In this document: in pieces, positions 16,391-26,618 of the stretch
Layout of the letters: every line of letters begins with the position of its first letter
Numbering within the stretch: position 1 is the stretch's first letter
NCBI RefSeq assembly: GCF_029868385.1
Contig: NZ_JARWNX010000023.1
Coordinates: 62,001-126,000, forward strand
From: Nocardia cyriacigeorgica
Lineage (GTDB): Bacteria > Actinomycetota > Actinomycetes > Mycobacteriales > Mycobacteriaceae
Length of the DNA: 64,000 nt
Direction of reading: 5' to 3'
The notes under the pieces: model-generated
The model's database searches: none
What the model saw: only the letters and a program-made list of their open reading frames with translations
Told to the model about the DNA's origin: nothing
Made by a program: the position numbers and the translations under genes

Positions 16391-19300
16391 GTGGCGGCGA
16401 GCGAACACACCGACGGCTCCATCGAAGACCTGCTGCTGCGCAGCGGACGGTTCTTCACCCCCGGCGAATTCTCGCCGGACCGCCGCACGGTCACCAGGGA
16501 CGGCGGCCGCGAAGGCGACGTCTTCTACCGCGACCGTTGGAGCCACGACAAAGTGGTGCGCTCCACCCACGGCGTCAACTGCACCGGCTCCTGCTCATGG
16601 AAGATCTACGTCAAAGACGACATCATCACCTGGGAAACCCAGGAAACCGACTACCCGTCGGTGGGCCCCGATCGCCCCGAATACGAACCACGCGGCTGCC
16701 CACGCGGCGCCGCGTTCTCCTGGTACACCTATTCGCCCACCCGCGTGCGCTATCCGTATGTGCGCGGAGTGCTGCTCGATCTCTACCGCGCGGCCAAGGC
16801 CGAACACGGCGACCCGGTGACGGCGTGGGCGGCGATCCAAGCCGATCCCGATCTGCGCCGTCGCTACCAGCAGGTGCGGGGCAAAGGCGGGCTGGTGCGG
16901 GCGAGCTGGGACGAGGCCACCGAGATCATCGCCGCGGCGCATGTGCACACCATCAAGACCTACGGCCCGGACCGGATCGCCGGATTCTCACCCATCCCCG
17001 CCATGTCCATGGTGTCGTTCGCCGCGGGCTCACGGTTCATCGAACTGCTCGGCGGGGTGATGACCTCGTTCTACGACTGGTACGCCGACTTGCCGGTCGC
17101 CTCACCCCAGGTGTTCGGCGATCAGACCGACGTCCCGGAATCCGGTGATTGGTGGGATGCCGCGTATCTGATGATGTGGGGCTCCAATGTGCCGGTCACC
17201 CGCACACCGGACGCGCATTGGATGGCCGAGGTGCGCTACCGCGGCACGAAGGTGGTCAGCGTCAGCCCCGATTACGCGGACAACACCAAATTCGCCGATG
17301 AATGGATGCCGTGCGCGGCGGGCACCGATGGCGCGATGGCCATGGCGATGGGGCATGTGATCGCCACGGAGTATTTCGTGCACCGCCGGGAGCCGTTCTT
17401 TGTCGACTATGTGCGCCAGTACACGGATCTGCCGTTCCTGATCAAGCTCGAAGAGCGCGACGGTCGCTTGGTCCCCGGTAAGAACCTGACCGCCGCGGAT
17501 CTGGGGGAGTCGTCGGAAAACGCTGCCTTCAAACCGGTTCTGCTCGACGGCGCCACCGGCGAGGCCGCGGTGCCGCACGGCTCACTCGGTTTCCGGTTCG
17601 GCGCCGAAGGTGTCGGCAAATGGAATCTGGACCTCGGCGATCTCGCACCGGCACTGACGGTCGAGTCGAGTGTGGCCGATACCGCCGTCATTACGCTGCC
17701 CCGCTTCGACACCGTCGACGGCAGTGGTAGCACCATCGAGCGCGGCGTGCCCGTGCGCACGGTCGCCGGGCATCGGGTGTGCACGGTATTCGACCTGATG
17801 CTGGCGCAGTACGGTGTCGCGCGGGCGGGTCTTGCGGGGGAATGGCCCTCCGGCTACGACGATCCCGGCTCGCCGTACACCCCCGCCTGGCAGGAAGCCC
17901 TCACCGGGGTCTCCGCGGCACAGGTGATCCGCATCGCGCGCGAATTCGCCGATAACGCCATCGAATCCGGTGGCCGTTCGATGATCATCATGGGCGCGGG
18001 CATCTGTCAGTGGTTCCACGGCGACGCCACCTACCGCGCCATCCTGAGCCTGCTGCTGTTGACCGGATCGATGGGCCGCAATGGCGGCGGCTGGGCGCAT
18101 TACGTCGGGCAGGAGAAGTGCCGGCCGGTGACGGGCTGGGCGACCGTCGCGATGGGCACCGACTGGAACCGGCCACCACGCCAGATGGCGGGCACCTCCT
18201 ACTGGTATGTGCATACCGACCAGTGGCGCTACGACGGCTATCGCGCCGACGCCCTCGCCGCACCGACCGGACGCGGCCGGTTCCGCGGTAAGCACACCAT
18301 GGATGTGCTGGCCTCGGCGGCGGCGATGGGCTGGACGCCGTTCTACCCGCAGTTCGACCGTTCGACGCTGGAGCTGGCCGACGAGGCCCGCGCCGCGGGT
18401 GTCGATCCGGTGCGGTATGTGACCGAAAAGCTCGCCGACGGCGAGCTGAAGTCCGCACTCGCCGATCCCGACGCCCCACAGAATTGGCCGCGGGTGTTGA
18501 GCGTGTGGCGGGCCAACCTGCTCGGTTCCTCCAGTAAGGGCAACGAGTATTTCCTGCGGCATCTGCTCGGCACGACATCGAATGTGCAAGCCGAACAGGC
18601 GAAGCCGCCGCTGCGGCCCAACGATGTCGTATGGCGTGAGCAGGCGCCGGCGGGCAAGCTCGATCTGCTCATGTCGATCGATTTCCGGATGACCTCGACC
18701 ACGATGTTGTCCGATGTGGTGCTGCCCGCCGCCACCTGGTACGAGAAATCCGATCTGTCCAGCACCGATATGCACCCCTATGTGCACGCCTTCACCCCGG
18801 CGATCGATCCGCCGTGGGAGGCGCGCTCGGATTTCGATGCCTTCGCCGCCATCGCCCGCCGGTTCTCCGCCATGGCCGAGAAGCATCTGGGCAGGCGCAC
18901 CGATCTCGTCCTCGGCACCTTGCAGCACGACACTCCCGGTGCCATGGCCTATCCCGGTGGTACCGAACGGGATTGGCGCACCCTGCGCGTGGCGCCGGTG
19001 CCGGGTACGACAATGGGGCCGCTGGTGGCCGTCGAACGGGACTATCCGGCGATTGCGCAGAAGTGGTCGGCGCTGGGTCCGCTGGTCGAATCCGCCGGTC
19101 TGACCACCAAGGGCGTCACGGTGCACCCGGAGGAGGAGGTCGTCGAACTCGGCCGCAAGCACGGGGTGATGAATTCCGGTGCGGCGGCGGGACGTCCGGC
19201 GTTGGATACCGCCGACAAGATGGCCGAGACGATTCTCGCCCTGTCGGGCACCTCCAACGGCAGACTGGCGGTGGCGGGGTTCCGCGAACTGGAACGACGC

Positions 19301-20074
19301 ACCGGTCGCAGGCTCGCGCATCTGGCCGAGGGCAGCGAGGAACGCCGGATCACCTTCGCCGATACGCAGGCCAGGCCGGTGCCGGTGATCACTAGCCCGG
19401 AGTGGTCGGGCAGCGAAACCGGTGGCCGGCGGTACGCGCCGTTCACGGTGAACATCGAAGAACTCAAACCGTTCCACACGCTCACCGGCCGTATGCATTT
19501 CTATCTCGACCACGATTGGATCGAGGAACTCGGTGAACAGCTGCCGATCTACCGGCCACCGCTGGATATGGCGCTGCTGTTCGACGAACCCCGAGTCGGC
19601 CAGGCGCGTGACGGTGTCGGGCTCACGGTCCGCTATCTGACCCCGCATTCCAAATGGTCCATCCATTCGGAGTATCAGGACAATCTGCTGATGCTGTCGC
19701 TGTCGCGCGGCGGCCCGACCATGTGGATGAGCCCGGCCGACGCGGCGAAGATCGAGGTCGCCGATAACGAGTGGGTGGAGGCGGTCAACCGCAACGGTGT
19801 GCTGGTGTGCCGCGCGATCGTCTCCCATCGCATGCCCGAGGGCGTGGTCTACGTCCATCACGCCCAGGAACGCACCATCGACGTGCCGCTCACCGAAACC
19901 ACCGGCAACCGCGGCGGTATCCACAATTCGCTGACCCGGCTGCTGATCAAACCCACCCATCTCGCCGGTGGCTACGCCCAGACCTCCTTCGCCTTCAACT
20001 ATCTGGGCCCCACCGGCAACCAACGCGACGAGGTGACCGTGGTCCGGCGCCGTAGCCAGGAGGTGAGCTACTGA
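16391..20074 (+). CDS. narG: respiratory nitrate reductase alpha subunit
   Basis: The 1227-residue catalytic subunit reduces nitrate to nitrite with electrons from NarH. The N terminus holds the FS0 cluster ligands His60, Cys64, Cys68 and Cys103 (HGVNCTGSC ... RGCPRGA). Asp233 in YDWYADLPVASPQ is the molybdenum ligand expected for the bis-MGD cofactor in NarG, followed by QTDVPESGDWWDAAYLMMWGSNVP. Length is as usual for NarG. There is no Tat signal, so it faces the cytoplasm as in typical membrane-bound Nar. GTG 16391 follows GAGAAGGAG. The stop overlaps the narH start by one base. Confidence 0.98.
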   Translation: MAASEHTDGSIEDLLLRSGRFFTPGEFSPDRRTVTRDGGREGDVFYRDRWSHDKVVRSTHGVNCTGSCSWKIYVKDDIITWETQETDYPSVGPDRPEYEPRGCPRGAAFSWYTYSPTRVRYPYVRGVLLDLYRAAKAEHGDPVTAWAAIQADPDLRRRYQQVRGKGGLVRASWDEATEIIAAAHVHTIKTYGPDRIAGFSPIPAMSMVSFAAGSRFIELLGGVMTSFYDWYADLPVASPQVFGDQTDVPESGDWWDAAYLMMWGSNVPVTRTPDAHWMAEVRYRGTKVVSVSPDYADNTKFADEWMPCAAGTDGAMAMAMGHVIATEYFVHRREPFFVDYVRQYTDLPFLIKLEERDGRLVPGKNLTAADLGESSENAAFKPVLLDGATGEAAVPHGSLGFRFGAEGVGKWNLDLGDLAPALTVESSVADTAVITLPRFDTVDGSGSTIERGVPVRTVAGHRVCTVFDLMLAQYGVARAGLAGEWPSGYDDPGSPYTPAWQEALTGVSAAQVIRIAREFADNAIESGGRSMIIMGAGICQWFHGDATYRAILSLLLLTGSMGRNGGGWAHYVGQEKCRPVTGWATVAMGTDWNRPPRQMAGTSYWYVHTDQWRYDGYRADALAAPTGRGRFRGKHTMDVLASAAAMGWTPFYPQFDRSTLELADEARAAGVDPVRYVTEKLADGELKSALADPDAPQNWPRVLSVWRANLLGSSSKGNEYFLRHLLGTTSNVQAEQAKPPLRPNDVVWREQAPAGKLDLLMSIDFRMTSTTMLSDVVLPAATWYEKSDLSSTDMHPYVHAFTPAIDPPWEARSDFDAFAAIARRFSAMAEKHLGRRTDLVLGTLQHDTPGAMAYPGGTERDWRTLRVAPVPGTTMGPLVAVERDYPAIAQKWSALGPLVESAGLTTKGVTVHPEEEVVELGRKHGVMNSGAAAGRPALDTADKMAETILALSGTSNGRLAVAGFRELERRTGRRLAHLAEGSEERRITFADTQARPVPVITSPEWSGSETGGRRYAPFTVNIEELKPFHTLTGRMHFYLDHDWIEELGEQLPIYRPPLDMALLFDEPRVGQARDGVGLTVRYLTPHSKWSIHSEYQDNLLMLSLSRGGPTMWMSPADAAKIEVADNEWVEAVNRNGVLVCRAIVSHRMPEGVVYVHHAQERTIDVPLTETTGNRGGIHNSLTRLLIKPTHLAGGYAQTSFAFNYLGPTGNQRDEVTVVRRRSQEVSY

Positions 20075-21744
20075 TGAAGGTGATGGCGCAGCTGGCGATG
20101 GTGATGAACCTCGACAAATGCATCGGCTGCCATACCTGCTCGGTGACGTGCAAACAGGCCTGGACCAACCGTTCCGGCACCGAATACGTGTGGTTCAACA
20201 ATGTGGAAACCCGTCCGGGACAAGGATATCCGCGCACCTACGAAGATCAGGAGCGCTGGCGCGGCGGATGGGTGCGCGACCGCAAGGGGCGGCTGCGGCT
20301 GCGTGACGGCGGCCGACTGGCGAAACTGAGCCGCATCTTCGCCAACCCGAAGATGCCAGCCATGGACGACTACTACGAGCCGTGGACCTACGACTACGAG
20401 AACCTCACCAATGCCCCGCTCGGTGACCAGATGCCGGTGGCGCCGCCGCGCAGCCTGCTCACCGGCAAACCGATGAAGGTGGGATGGTCGGCGAACTGGG
20501 ACGACGACCTGGGTGGTTCACCCGAGATCGTTCCGGGCGATCCGGTTCTCACCCAGGTGAGTGAGCAGATCCGGTTGGAGCTCGAGCAGACGTTCATGTT
20601 CTATCTGCCGCGTATCTGCGAGCACTGCCTGAACCCGGCGTGTGTGGCGTCGTGTCCGTCGGGGGCGATGTACAAGCGTACCGAGGACGGCATCGTGCTG
20701 GTGGACCAGGACAAATGCCGCGGCTGGCGGATGTGTGTGTCCGGCTGCCCGTACAAGAAGGTGTATTTCAACCACAAAACCGGCAAGGCCGAGAAATGCA
20801 CCTTCTGTTATCCGCGCGTGGAGGTCGGCATCCCCACCGTCTGCGCGGAGACCTGCGTCGGCCGGTTGCGCTATATCGGCCTGGTGCTCTACGACGTGGA
20901 CAAGGTGCTCGACGCCGCCTCCGTCGCCGATGACCGTGACCTCTACCGGGCCCAGCTCGACACCTTGCTCGACCCGGCCGACCCGGACGTGATCGCGGGC
21001 GCGCGGGCGCAGGGCATCCCGGACAGCTGGATCGAGGCCGCCCGGCGTTCACCGGTGCACGCGCTGATCACGAAGTACCGCGTGGCACTACCGCTGCATC
21101 CGGAATACCGCACCATGCCGATGGTCTGGTACGTGCCGCCGCTGTCGCCGGTGGTGGACGCGGTGAGCCGCGACGGGCACGACGGCGAGGACGCGGGCAA
21201 CCTGTTCGGCGCACTGGAGGCGCTGCGCATCCCCATCGAGTATCTGGCGGGCCTGTTCTCCGCCGGGGACACCGAGGTGGTCGCGGGTGTGCTGCGCAAG
21301 CTGGCCGCGATGCGGTCCTATATGCGCGATATCAATCTCGGGCGCGAGCCGCAGGGCCGTATTCCGGCCGCGGTGGGGATGAGCGAAGAGCAGATGTACG
21401 AGATGTACCGGCTGCTCGCGCTGGCGAAATATGAAGACAGATATGTGATTCCATCGGCCTATGCCGAGGAGGGGCATCGGCTGGAAGAAGCGGTCAGTGA
21501 ATGCGCGCTGGATTTCGACGGTGGACCGGGCATGTACGGGGAGGGCCCGTTCGGCGAATCCAGCGGCGGGCCGGTGCCGGTCGCGGTGGAGACCTTCCAT
21601 GCGCTGCGCCAGCGGCAGACGAGTGAGTCGTTCGGCGCGACCGCGAGCAATCCGTCGCGGGTCAATCTGCTCAACTGGGACGGTAACGGCGTCCCCGAGG
21701 GACTGTTCCCTGCCGGTCATGACGGGCGAGGCAAGAGCCGATGA
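20074..21744 (+). CDS. narH: respiratory nitrate reductase beta subunit
   Basis: The 556-residue electron-transfer subunit carries four cysteine groups: CIGCHTCSVTC near residue 15, then CEHCLNPACVASCP, CRGWRMCVSGCP and CTFCYPRV ... CAETCVG. In the third group a Trp replaces one Cys, the known feature giving a 3Fe-4S cluster, so one 3Fe-4S and three 4Fe-4S clusters are expected. It passes electrons from NarI to NarG. The start shares one base with the narG stop (TGATG) after AGGAGGTGAG, and the stop overlaps narJ. Confidence 0.98.
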   Translation: MKVMAQLAMVMNLDKCIGCHTCSVTCKQAWTNRSGTEYVWFNNVETRPGQGYPRTYEDQERWRGGWVRDRKGRLRLRDGGRLAKLSRIFANPKMPAMDDYYEPWTYDYENLTNAPLGDQMPVAPPRSLLTGKPMKVGWSANWDDDLGGSPEIVPGDPVLTQVSEQIRLELEQTFMFYLPRICEHCLNPACVASCPSGAMYKRTEDGIVLVDQDKCRGWRMCVSGCPYKKVYFNHKTGKAEKCTFCYPRVEVGIPTVCAETCVGRLRYIGLVLYDVDKVLDAASVADDRDLYRAQLDTLLDPADPDVIAGARAQGIPDSWIEAARRSPVHALITKYRVALPLHPEYRTMPMVWYVPPLSPVVDAVSRDGHDGEDAGNLFGALEALRIPIEYLAGLFSAGDTEVVAGVLRKLAAMRSYMRDINLGREPQGRIPAAVGMSEEQMYEMYRLLALAKYEDRYVIPSAYAEEGHRLEEAVSECALDFDGGPGMYGEGPFGESSGGPVPVAVETFHALRQRQTSESFGATASNPSRVNLLNWDGNGVPEGLFPAGHDGRGKSR

Positions 21745-22406
21745 TGTGGGGGAGGCGTCGCGGCGCCGCGACGGATCAGCGCAGGCTGGTGTGGCAGTCG
21801 GCGTCGCTGCTGCTGGCCTACCCGGACGCCGCGCAGGCCGTGCGCCTCGACACGGTCGAGGCACTGTGCGCTCGGCTTCCCGAGCAGCGCGCCGAACCGC
21901 TACGGGCCACCGTCGCGCATCTGCGCCGGACCACCGTCACCGAATCCGCCCGCCACTACGTCGATATCTTCGACCTACAGCGGCGCACCACCCTGCTGCT
22001 GACCTACTGGACCGACGGCGACACCCGCAACCGCGGCACCGCGATGCTCGCCTTCGCCCGGGCCTACCGCGCGGCGGGCGCGACACCACCCAGCGGTGAG
22101 GCACCCGATCATCTCGCGGTCGTCCTGGAATTCGCCGCGACCGTCGACCCGGAGGCAGGTGGCCGACTGCTGGCCGCGCACCGCCACGCCATCGACGCGG
22201 TACACACGGCATTGACCGATCGCGAATCGCCCTACGCCGCCGTCCTCGGCGCGGTCGCGGCGACTCTGCCCGCCGCGACCGACCAGGATGCGCGACGCGC
22301 CCGCGCACTGGTCCTGACGGGCCCACCCGCCGAACAGGTCGGTCTGCAACCGTTCACGCTGACGGTGCCGCCGCGTCGCAGTGCCGCGCACCAGGGAGGT
22401 GGTTGA
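21741..22406 (+). CDS. narJ: nitrate reductase assembly chaperone
   Basis: A 221-residue protein of the NarJ/TorD chaperone group, which binds apo-NarG and helps insert the molybdenum cofactor and FS0 cluster before membrane attachment. Typical stretches are WQSASLLLAYPD at the start, ARHYVDIFDLQRRTTLLLTYWTDGDTRNRG in the middle and DHLAVVLEFAA. The last is a hallmark region of the family. ATG 21741 overlaps the narH stop; ATG 21744 is an alternative. The 3' end overlaps the region before narI. Confidence 0.95.
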   Translation: MMWGRRRGAATDQRRLVWQSASLLLAYPDAAQAVRLDTVEALCARLPEQRAEPLRATVAHLRRTTVTESARHYVDIFDLQRRTTLLLTYWTDGDTRNRGTAMLAFARAYRAAGATPPSGEAPDHLAVVLEFAATVDPEAGGRLLAAHRHAIDAVHTALTDRESPYAAVLGAVAATLPAATDQDARRARALVLTGPPAEQVGLQPFTLTVPPRRSAAHQGGG

Positions 22407-22408
22407 TC

Positions 22409-23140
22409 ATGTCGGCCGCGGAGATCTTCTGGGATGTCATCCCCTATGTGACGCTGGCGATCCTGGCGGTGGGGACCTGGTGGCGTTACCGCTACGACAA
22501 ATTCGGCTGGACCACCCGCTCCTCCCAGCTGTACGAGAGCAGGCTGCTGCGAGTCGGCAGCCCGCTGTTCCATTTCGGCATCCTCGTCGTGATCGTCGGC
22601 CACATCATCGGATTGGTGATCCCGCGGTCGTGGACCGACGCGATCGGGCTGAGCCAACACGCCTACCACATCCAGGCGCTGACACTCGGCGCCATCGCCG
22701 GGATCGCCACCCTCACGGGCGCGGCCCTGCTCGTGTACCGGCGTCGCTCCACCGGTCCGGTGTTCACCGCGACGACCTGGAACGACAAGCTGATGTACGT
22801 GGTGCTGATCGCCGCGATCGTGGCCGGTCTGGCGACCACGCTGATGGGGTCGGGAGTCGTCGGCGAGGAACACAACTACCGTGAAACGGTGTCGCCGTGG
22901 TTCCGGTCGATCTGGATTCTGCAACCGCGCGGTGACCTGATGGCGCAGGCGCCGCTGTCGTTCCATATCCACGTCGTCATCGCGTTGACGCTGTTCGCGC
23001 TGTGGCCGTTCACCCGGCTCGTGCACGCGTTCAGCGCCCCCGTTGCCTACCTGTTCCGGCCCTACATCGTGTACCGCAGTCGCGGGCACGCCCGTCCGGG
23101 CGAGCTGGTGGGTTCGCGGCCGCAGCGGCGCGGTTGGTGA
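22409..23140 (+). CDS. narI: respiratory nitrate reductase gamma subunit (cytochrome b)
   Basis: A 243-residue membrane protein with five hydrophobic helices that oxidises menaquinol and holds two b hemes. Likely heme ligands are the His residues in FHFGILVVIVGHIIGL and in FHIHVVIALTLFALWPFTRLVHAFSAP, which match the conserved paired-His pattern. ATG 22409 has GGGAGGTGG about eight bases upstream; a TTG at 22403 overlapping the narJ stop is less likely. Last gene of the operon, followed by a strong stem-loop. Confidence 0.96.
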   Translation: MSAAEIFWDVIPYVTLAILAVGTWWRYRYDKFGWTTRSSQLYESRLLRVGSPLFHFGILVVIVGHIIGLVIPRSWTDAIGLSQHAYHIQALTLGAIAGIATLTGAALLVYRRRSTGPVFTATTWNDKLMYVVLIAAIVAGLATTLMGSGVVGEEHNYRETVSPWFRSIWILQPRGDLMAQAPLSFHIHVVIALTLFALWPFTRLVHAFSAPVAYLFRPYIVYRSRGHARPGELVGSRPQRRGW

Positions 23141-23145
23141 CGGGA

Positions 23146-23180
23146 CCGGGGCGCGCCGAACACAGGTTCGGGCGCCCCGG
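23146..23180. terminator. stem-loop ending the nar operon
   Basis: CCGGGGCGCGCCGAAC (23146-23161) pairs with GTTCGGGCGCCCCGG (23166-23180) with a single bulged base and a 4-base loop. It lies between the convergent narI and AprA-like genes and can serve both strands. Confidence 0.75.
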
Positions 23181-23187
23181 CCGCCGA

Positions 23188-25884
23188 TCACCCGGTGAGG
23201 GCGCGGCGGGCATAGGCGCGGACATCGGCATCGGGATCGTCGACCGCCTGTTTCAACGCGATCCTGGCGGCGTCGAGTCCGGCCCAGTGCGACAGCGCCA
23301 AAACCGCGGCCTTGCGGACATCGAGATGCGGATCCGACAGTGCGTCGGTCAGTGCGGGCAGCGCGAATTCCGGGTCCGCGCCGACCAGCCCGCGTGCCGC
23401 TCCGACCCGCACCTGCCAGGCCGAATGCCGTAGCGCGGTGACGAGCTCGGCGGTCGTGTCGACATCGGTGCCGAGCGCGGCGAACGCGGCAAGCGCGGCG
23501 GCGCGCACCAGTGGATCACGGTCGGCGGCGAGCGTACGCACCACCCCGACACCACCGGCGCCGATGGTCGCCAAACCCTGTGCGACCGCGATACGCACCT
23601 CCCGGTTCGGATCGGCCGCCAAGGCCGCGACACGGTCGCCGTCGTCGAGGGAGACCAAGGCGCGCACCGCCTCGATCCGCACCCGGTGATCGGCGTCGGC
23701 GAGCGCGGCGGTGAACTGGGCCGCGGTCCCGGCGCGCAGGGCGCGCAGCAGATCCACCACCGTCGACCGGACCACCGGATCGGGCGAATCAAGCCGCTGC
23801 GACAGCCCATCGGCCGAGGGCAACACCTCGACGAGTTCGCGCAGGCCCGCCGTCGCCGCCGCGCGGACCGCGGCGGATGCGTCGTCGAGCGCGGCGATCA
23901 ATGCGGGAGTGAATCCGTCCGGGGTGTGCTCGGTGAGCACCGACAGGGCGGCCACCCGGACCACCGGGTCGGGGTCGGCGAGATATTCGGCGAGGTCGGG
24001 CACCGTCGGCGCGTCCAACCCGAGCAGGGTGACCAGACGGGGAGACGGCGGCGCGGCCGGTTCCCGGACGATGTTCGCCACGGTGTCGGTCGCCGGTGCG
24101 CGTTGCGCGATCAGTTCCGGTTGCTCGACGAATTCGATCTCGGCGTCGGCGTCGGGCAGATCGTCGAGCCCGGGGACCGGCACCAGATACGGTGCCACCG
24201 GACGCTTGAGGAACTCCATCGCGCCGTCGGCGTTCTTACGCAGATTCAGGTGATACCGCCAGCCCACATCATCGCGTTCGGGCAGATCGGCACGTTCGTG
24301 ATAGAGCCCCCAGCGTGATTCGGTGCGGGTCAGCGAACTACGCGCCGCCATCTCCGCGCAATCGCGAATGAACGACACCTCCACCGAGCGCATGAGTTCA
24401 TGCGGGGTGCGCGCACCCATCTCGGCGATCTCACCGCGCATCCGCTCGAAGGTCTCCACCGCGATGGACAGCTTCGCCGCGGTCTTGGGCGGGGCCACAT
24501 AGTCGTTGACGAACCGGCGCAGCTTGTATTCGACCTGCGGCTGCGGCGGGCCGTCCGGATGACGCAGCGGACGGTAGATCAGCTCATGGGCCTGCGCGAG
24601 CTGATCGCGCGGCAGCTCACCGGGTGTGGTGAGGTCGGGCAGCGTCGAAGCCGCATGCGCTCCGGCCAGATCGCCGTAGACGAAGGCGCCGATCATGTAG
24701 TTGTGCGGTACGCAGGCCAGGTCACCTGCGGCGTACAGGCCGGGAACCGAGGTCCGCGCGTTTTCGTCCACCCACACACCGGAAGCGGAATGTCCGCTGC
24801 ACAAACCGATTTCGGAGATGTGCATCTCGATATCGTGAGTGCGATAGTCGTGGCCGCGGTTGGCGTGGAAGGTGCCGCGGGTCGGGCGCTCGGTGGTGTG
24901 CAGGATGCCCTCGAGCGTCGAGAGCGTTTCGTCCGGCAGATGTGAGACCTTCAGATAGATGGGACCGCGCGCGGATTCGATCTCCCGCTTGACCTCCGAC
25001 ATCATCTGGCCCGACCAATAATCGGAGTCCACGAACCGTTCACCCTCGGCATTGACCTGATAGCCGCCGAACGGGTTGGCGACATACGCGCAGGCCGGAC
25101 CGTTGTAATCCTTGATCAACGGATTGATCTGGAAGCATTCGATACCGCTCAACTCGGCACCCGCGTGATACGCCATCGAGTAGCCGTCACCGGCATTGGT
25201 CGGATTCTCGTAGGTGCCGTACAGATAGCCGGACGCGGGCAGTCCGAGCCGCCCACACGGTCCGGTCGCGAGAATCACCGCCTTGGCGCCCACCGCGACG
25301 AACTCACCGGTCCTGGTGTTCAATGCCGCCGCACCGACCGCCCGGCCGTGCTCGGTGAGCACCCGCACCGGCATCAACCGGTTCTCGATGCGGATCCGCT
25401 CGCGCATCTTGCGTTGCCGCAGCACCCGATACAGCGCCTTCTTGACATCCTTGCCCTCGGGCATCGGCAACACATACGAGCCGGAACGGTGTACCCGGCG
25501 CACCGCGTACTCGCCGTACTCGTCCTTCTCGAACTTCACCCCGTAGCTCTCCAGCCGCTGCACCATGGCGAAGCCACGGGTCGCGGTCTGATAGATGGTG
25601 CGCTGGTCGACGATGCCGTCGTTGGCGCGGGTGATCTCGGCGACGTAGTCCTCCGGTTCGGCCTTACCGGGGATGACGGCATTGTTCACCCCGTCCATAC
25701 CCATGGCCAGGGCACCGGAATGCCGCACATGCGCCTTCTCCAGCAGCAGCACATTCGCGCCCTGTTCGGCGGCGGTGAGCGCGGCCATCGTCCCGGCCGT
25801 ACCGCCACCGATGACGAGCACATCACAGTCCCAGCGGACGGTCTCGGCGAGATCCGGCGCCGTGAGCAGGGTCGGAGCGGTCAC
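23188..25884 (-). CDS. AprA-like flavoprotein fused to C-terminal HEAT repeats
   Basis: An 898-residue protein with two parts. Residues 1 to about 590 are an FAD enzyme of the fumarate reductase/adenylylsulfate reductase alpha group, with DVLVIGGGTAGTMAALTAAEQGA (residues 21-43), the AprA-like SGALAMGMDGVNNAV stretch and the FAD-closing GLYAAGDLACVPHNYMIGAFVYGDLAG. Residues from about 610 to the end are eight or so HEAT repeats (D-x-x-V-R-x-A-A-A pattern repeated), a scaffold for protein contacts. It starts with GTG 25884, overlapping the ATPase stop (GTGA), after GGAGG. With the diferredoxin gene of the same operon it looks like an AprAB-type redox pair. The substrate is unknown. Confidence 0.85.
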   Translation of the reverse strand: MTAPTLLTAPDLAETVRWDCDVLVIGGGTAGTMAALTAAEQGANVLLLEKAHVRHSGALAMGMDGVNNAVIPGKAEPEDYVAEITRANDGIVDQRTIYQTATRGFAMVQRLESYGVKFEKDEYGEYAVRRVHRSGSYVLPMPEGKDVKKALYRVLRQRKMRERIRIENRLMPVRVLTEHGRAVGAAALNTRTGEFVAVGAKAVILATGPCGRLGLPASGYLYGTYENPTNAGDGYSMAYHAGAELSGIECFQINPLIKDYNGPACAYVANPFGGYQVNAEGERFVDSDYWSGQMMSEVKREIESARGPIYLKVSHLPDETLSTLEGILHTTERPTRGTFHANRGHDYRTHDIEMHISEIGLCSGHSASGVWVDENARTSVPGLYAAGDLACVPHNYMIGAFVYGDLAGAHAASTLPDLTTPGELPRDQLAQAHELIYRPLRHPDGPPQPQVEYKLRRFVNDYVAPPKTAAKLSIAVETFERMRGEIAEMGARTPHELMRSVEVSFIRDCAEMAARSSLTRTESRWGLYHERADLPERDDVGWRYHLNLRKNADGAMEFLKRPVAPYLVPVPGLDDLPDADAEIEFVEQPELIAQRAPATDTVANIVREPAAPPSPRLVTLLGLDAPTVPDLAEYLADPDPVVRVAALSVLTEHTPDGFTPALIAALDDASAAVRAAATAGLRELVEVLPSADGLSQRLDSPDPVVRSTVVDLLRALRAGTAAQFTAALADADHRVRIEAVRALVSLDDGDRVAALAADPNREVRIAVAQGLATIGAGGVGVVRTLAADRDPLVRAAALAAFAALGTDVDTTAELVTALRHSAWQVRVGAARGLVGADPEFALPALTDALSDPHLDVRKAAVLALSHWAGLDAARIALKQAVDDPDADVRAYARRALTG

Positions 25885-26618
25885 GACAGGGCCTCCAGGA
25901 TCCGGGTGCGTTCGGCGGGCCGGTCGGCGGCCGTACGCGGGGCGGGAACATCGACGACGGCGCGCAGTGGTGTGCCCGCTCGCCCGAGCACGGCGACCCG
26001 GTCGCCGAGCAGCAGCGCCTCGTCCACGTCATGGGTGACGAAGACGACGGTGGTGGGATGGGTACGCCAGGTATCGATCAGCAAGCGCTGCATGGTGGTT
26101 CGCGTCTGGGTGTCGAGCGCGCCGAACGGTTCGTCCATCATGACCGCCCGCGGCGCGCCCGCCAGACCACGGGCCAACTGCACCCGCTGGCGCATTCCGC
26201 CGGACAGGCTCTTGGGCAGGAAATCGGCGAACCCGGTCAACCCGACCTCCTCGATCCACCGATCGGCGGCGGCGCGGCGGCCCTGTTTCGGTTCACCGCG
26301 CAGCGTCAGCGCGAGTTCGATATTGGATCGCACACTGCGCCACGGCAGCAGCGCGTTGTCCTGGAAGACGACCGCGCGGTCGCGGGAGGTGGTCGTCACC
26401 GGTTCGTCATCGGCGAGGACTCGGCCCGCATCAGGGGCGAGCAACCCGGCCAGGGTGCGCAGGACGGTGGACTTCCCGCATCCGGACGGTCCGGTGAGCA
26501 CCAGGATCTCACCGGGACGCACGTCCAGGCTCAGGCCGCTGATCACCGGTTCGCCGGTGTAGGACAACGAGATATCGTCCAGACGCAGGCTCATGCCGAC
26601 GGCGGTGGCCGTGGTCAT
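25881..26618 (-). CDS. ABC transporter ATPase (nitrate/sulfonate/taurine type)
   Basis: A 245-residue ATPase with Walker A GPSGCGKST, Q-loop VVFQDNALLPWRSV, signature LSGGMRQRVQLARGL and Walker B VMMDEPFGALD. The LLPW and MDEPFGALD wording is that of the SsuB/TauB/NrtD importer group. ATG 26618 overlaps the permease stop as ATGA and its own stop overlaps the flavoprotein start. It energises import of the substrate bound by the lipoprotein of this operon. Confidence 0.93.
   Translation of the reverse strand: MTTATAVGMSLRLDDISLSYTGEPVISGLSLDVRPGEILVLTGPSGCGKSTVLRTLAGLLAPDAGRVLADDEPVTTTSRDRAVVFQDNALLPWRSVRSNIELALTLRGEPKQGRRAAADRWIEEVGLTGFADFLPKSLSGGMRQRVQLARGLAGAPRAVMMDEPFGALDTQTRTTMQRLLIDTWRTHPTTVVFVTHDVDEALLLGDRVAVLGRAGTPLRAVVDVPAPRTAADRPAERTRILEALS

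Noticed and set aside
17582-20023. 813-codon frame antisense to narG
   Set aside because: narG motifs are unambiguous and the antisense product has no recognisable domain.
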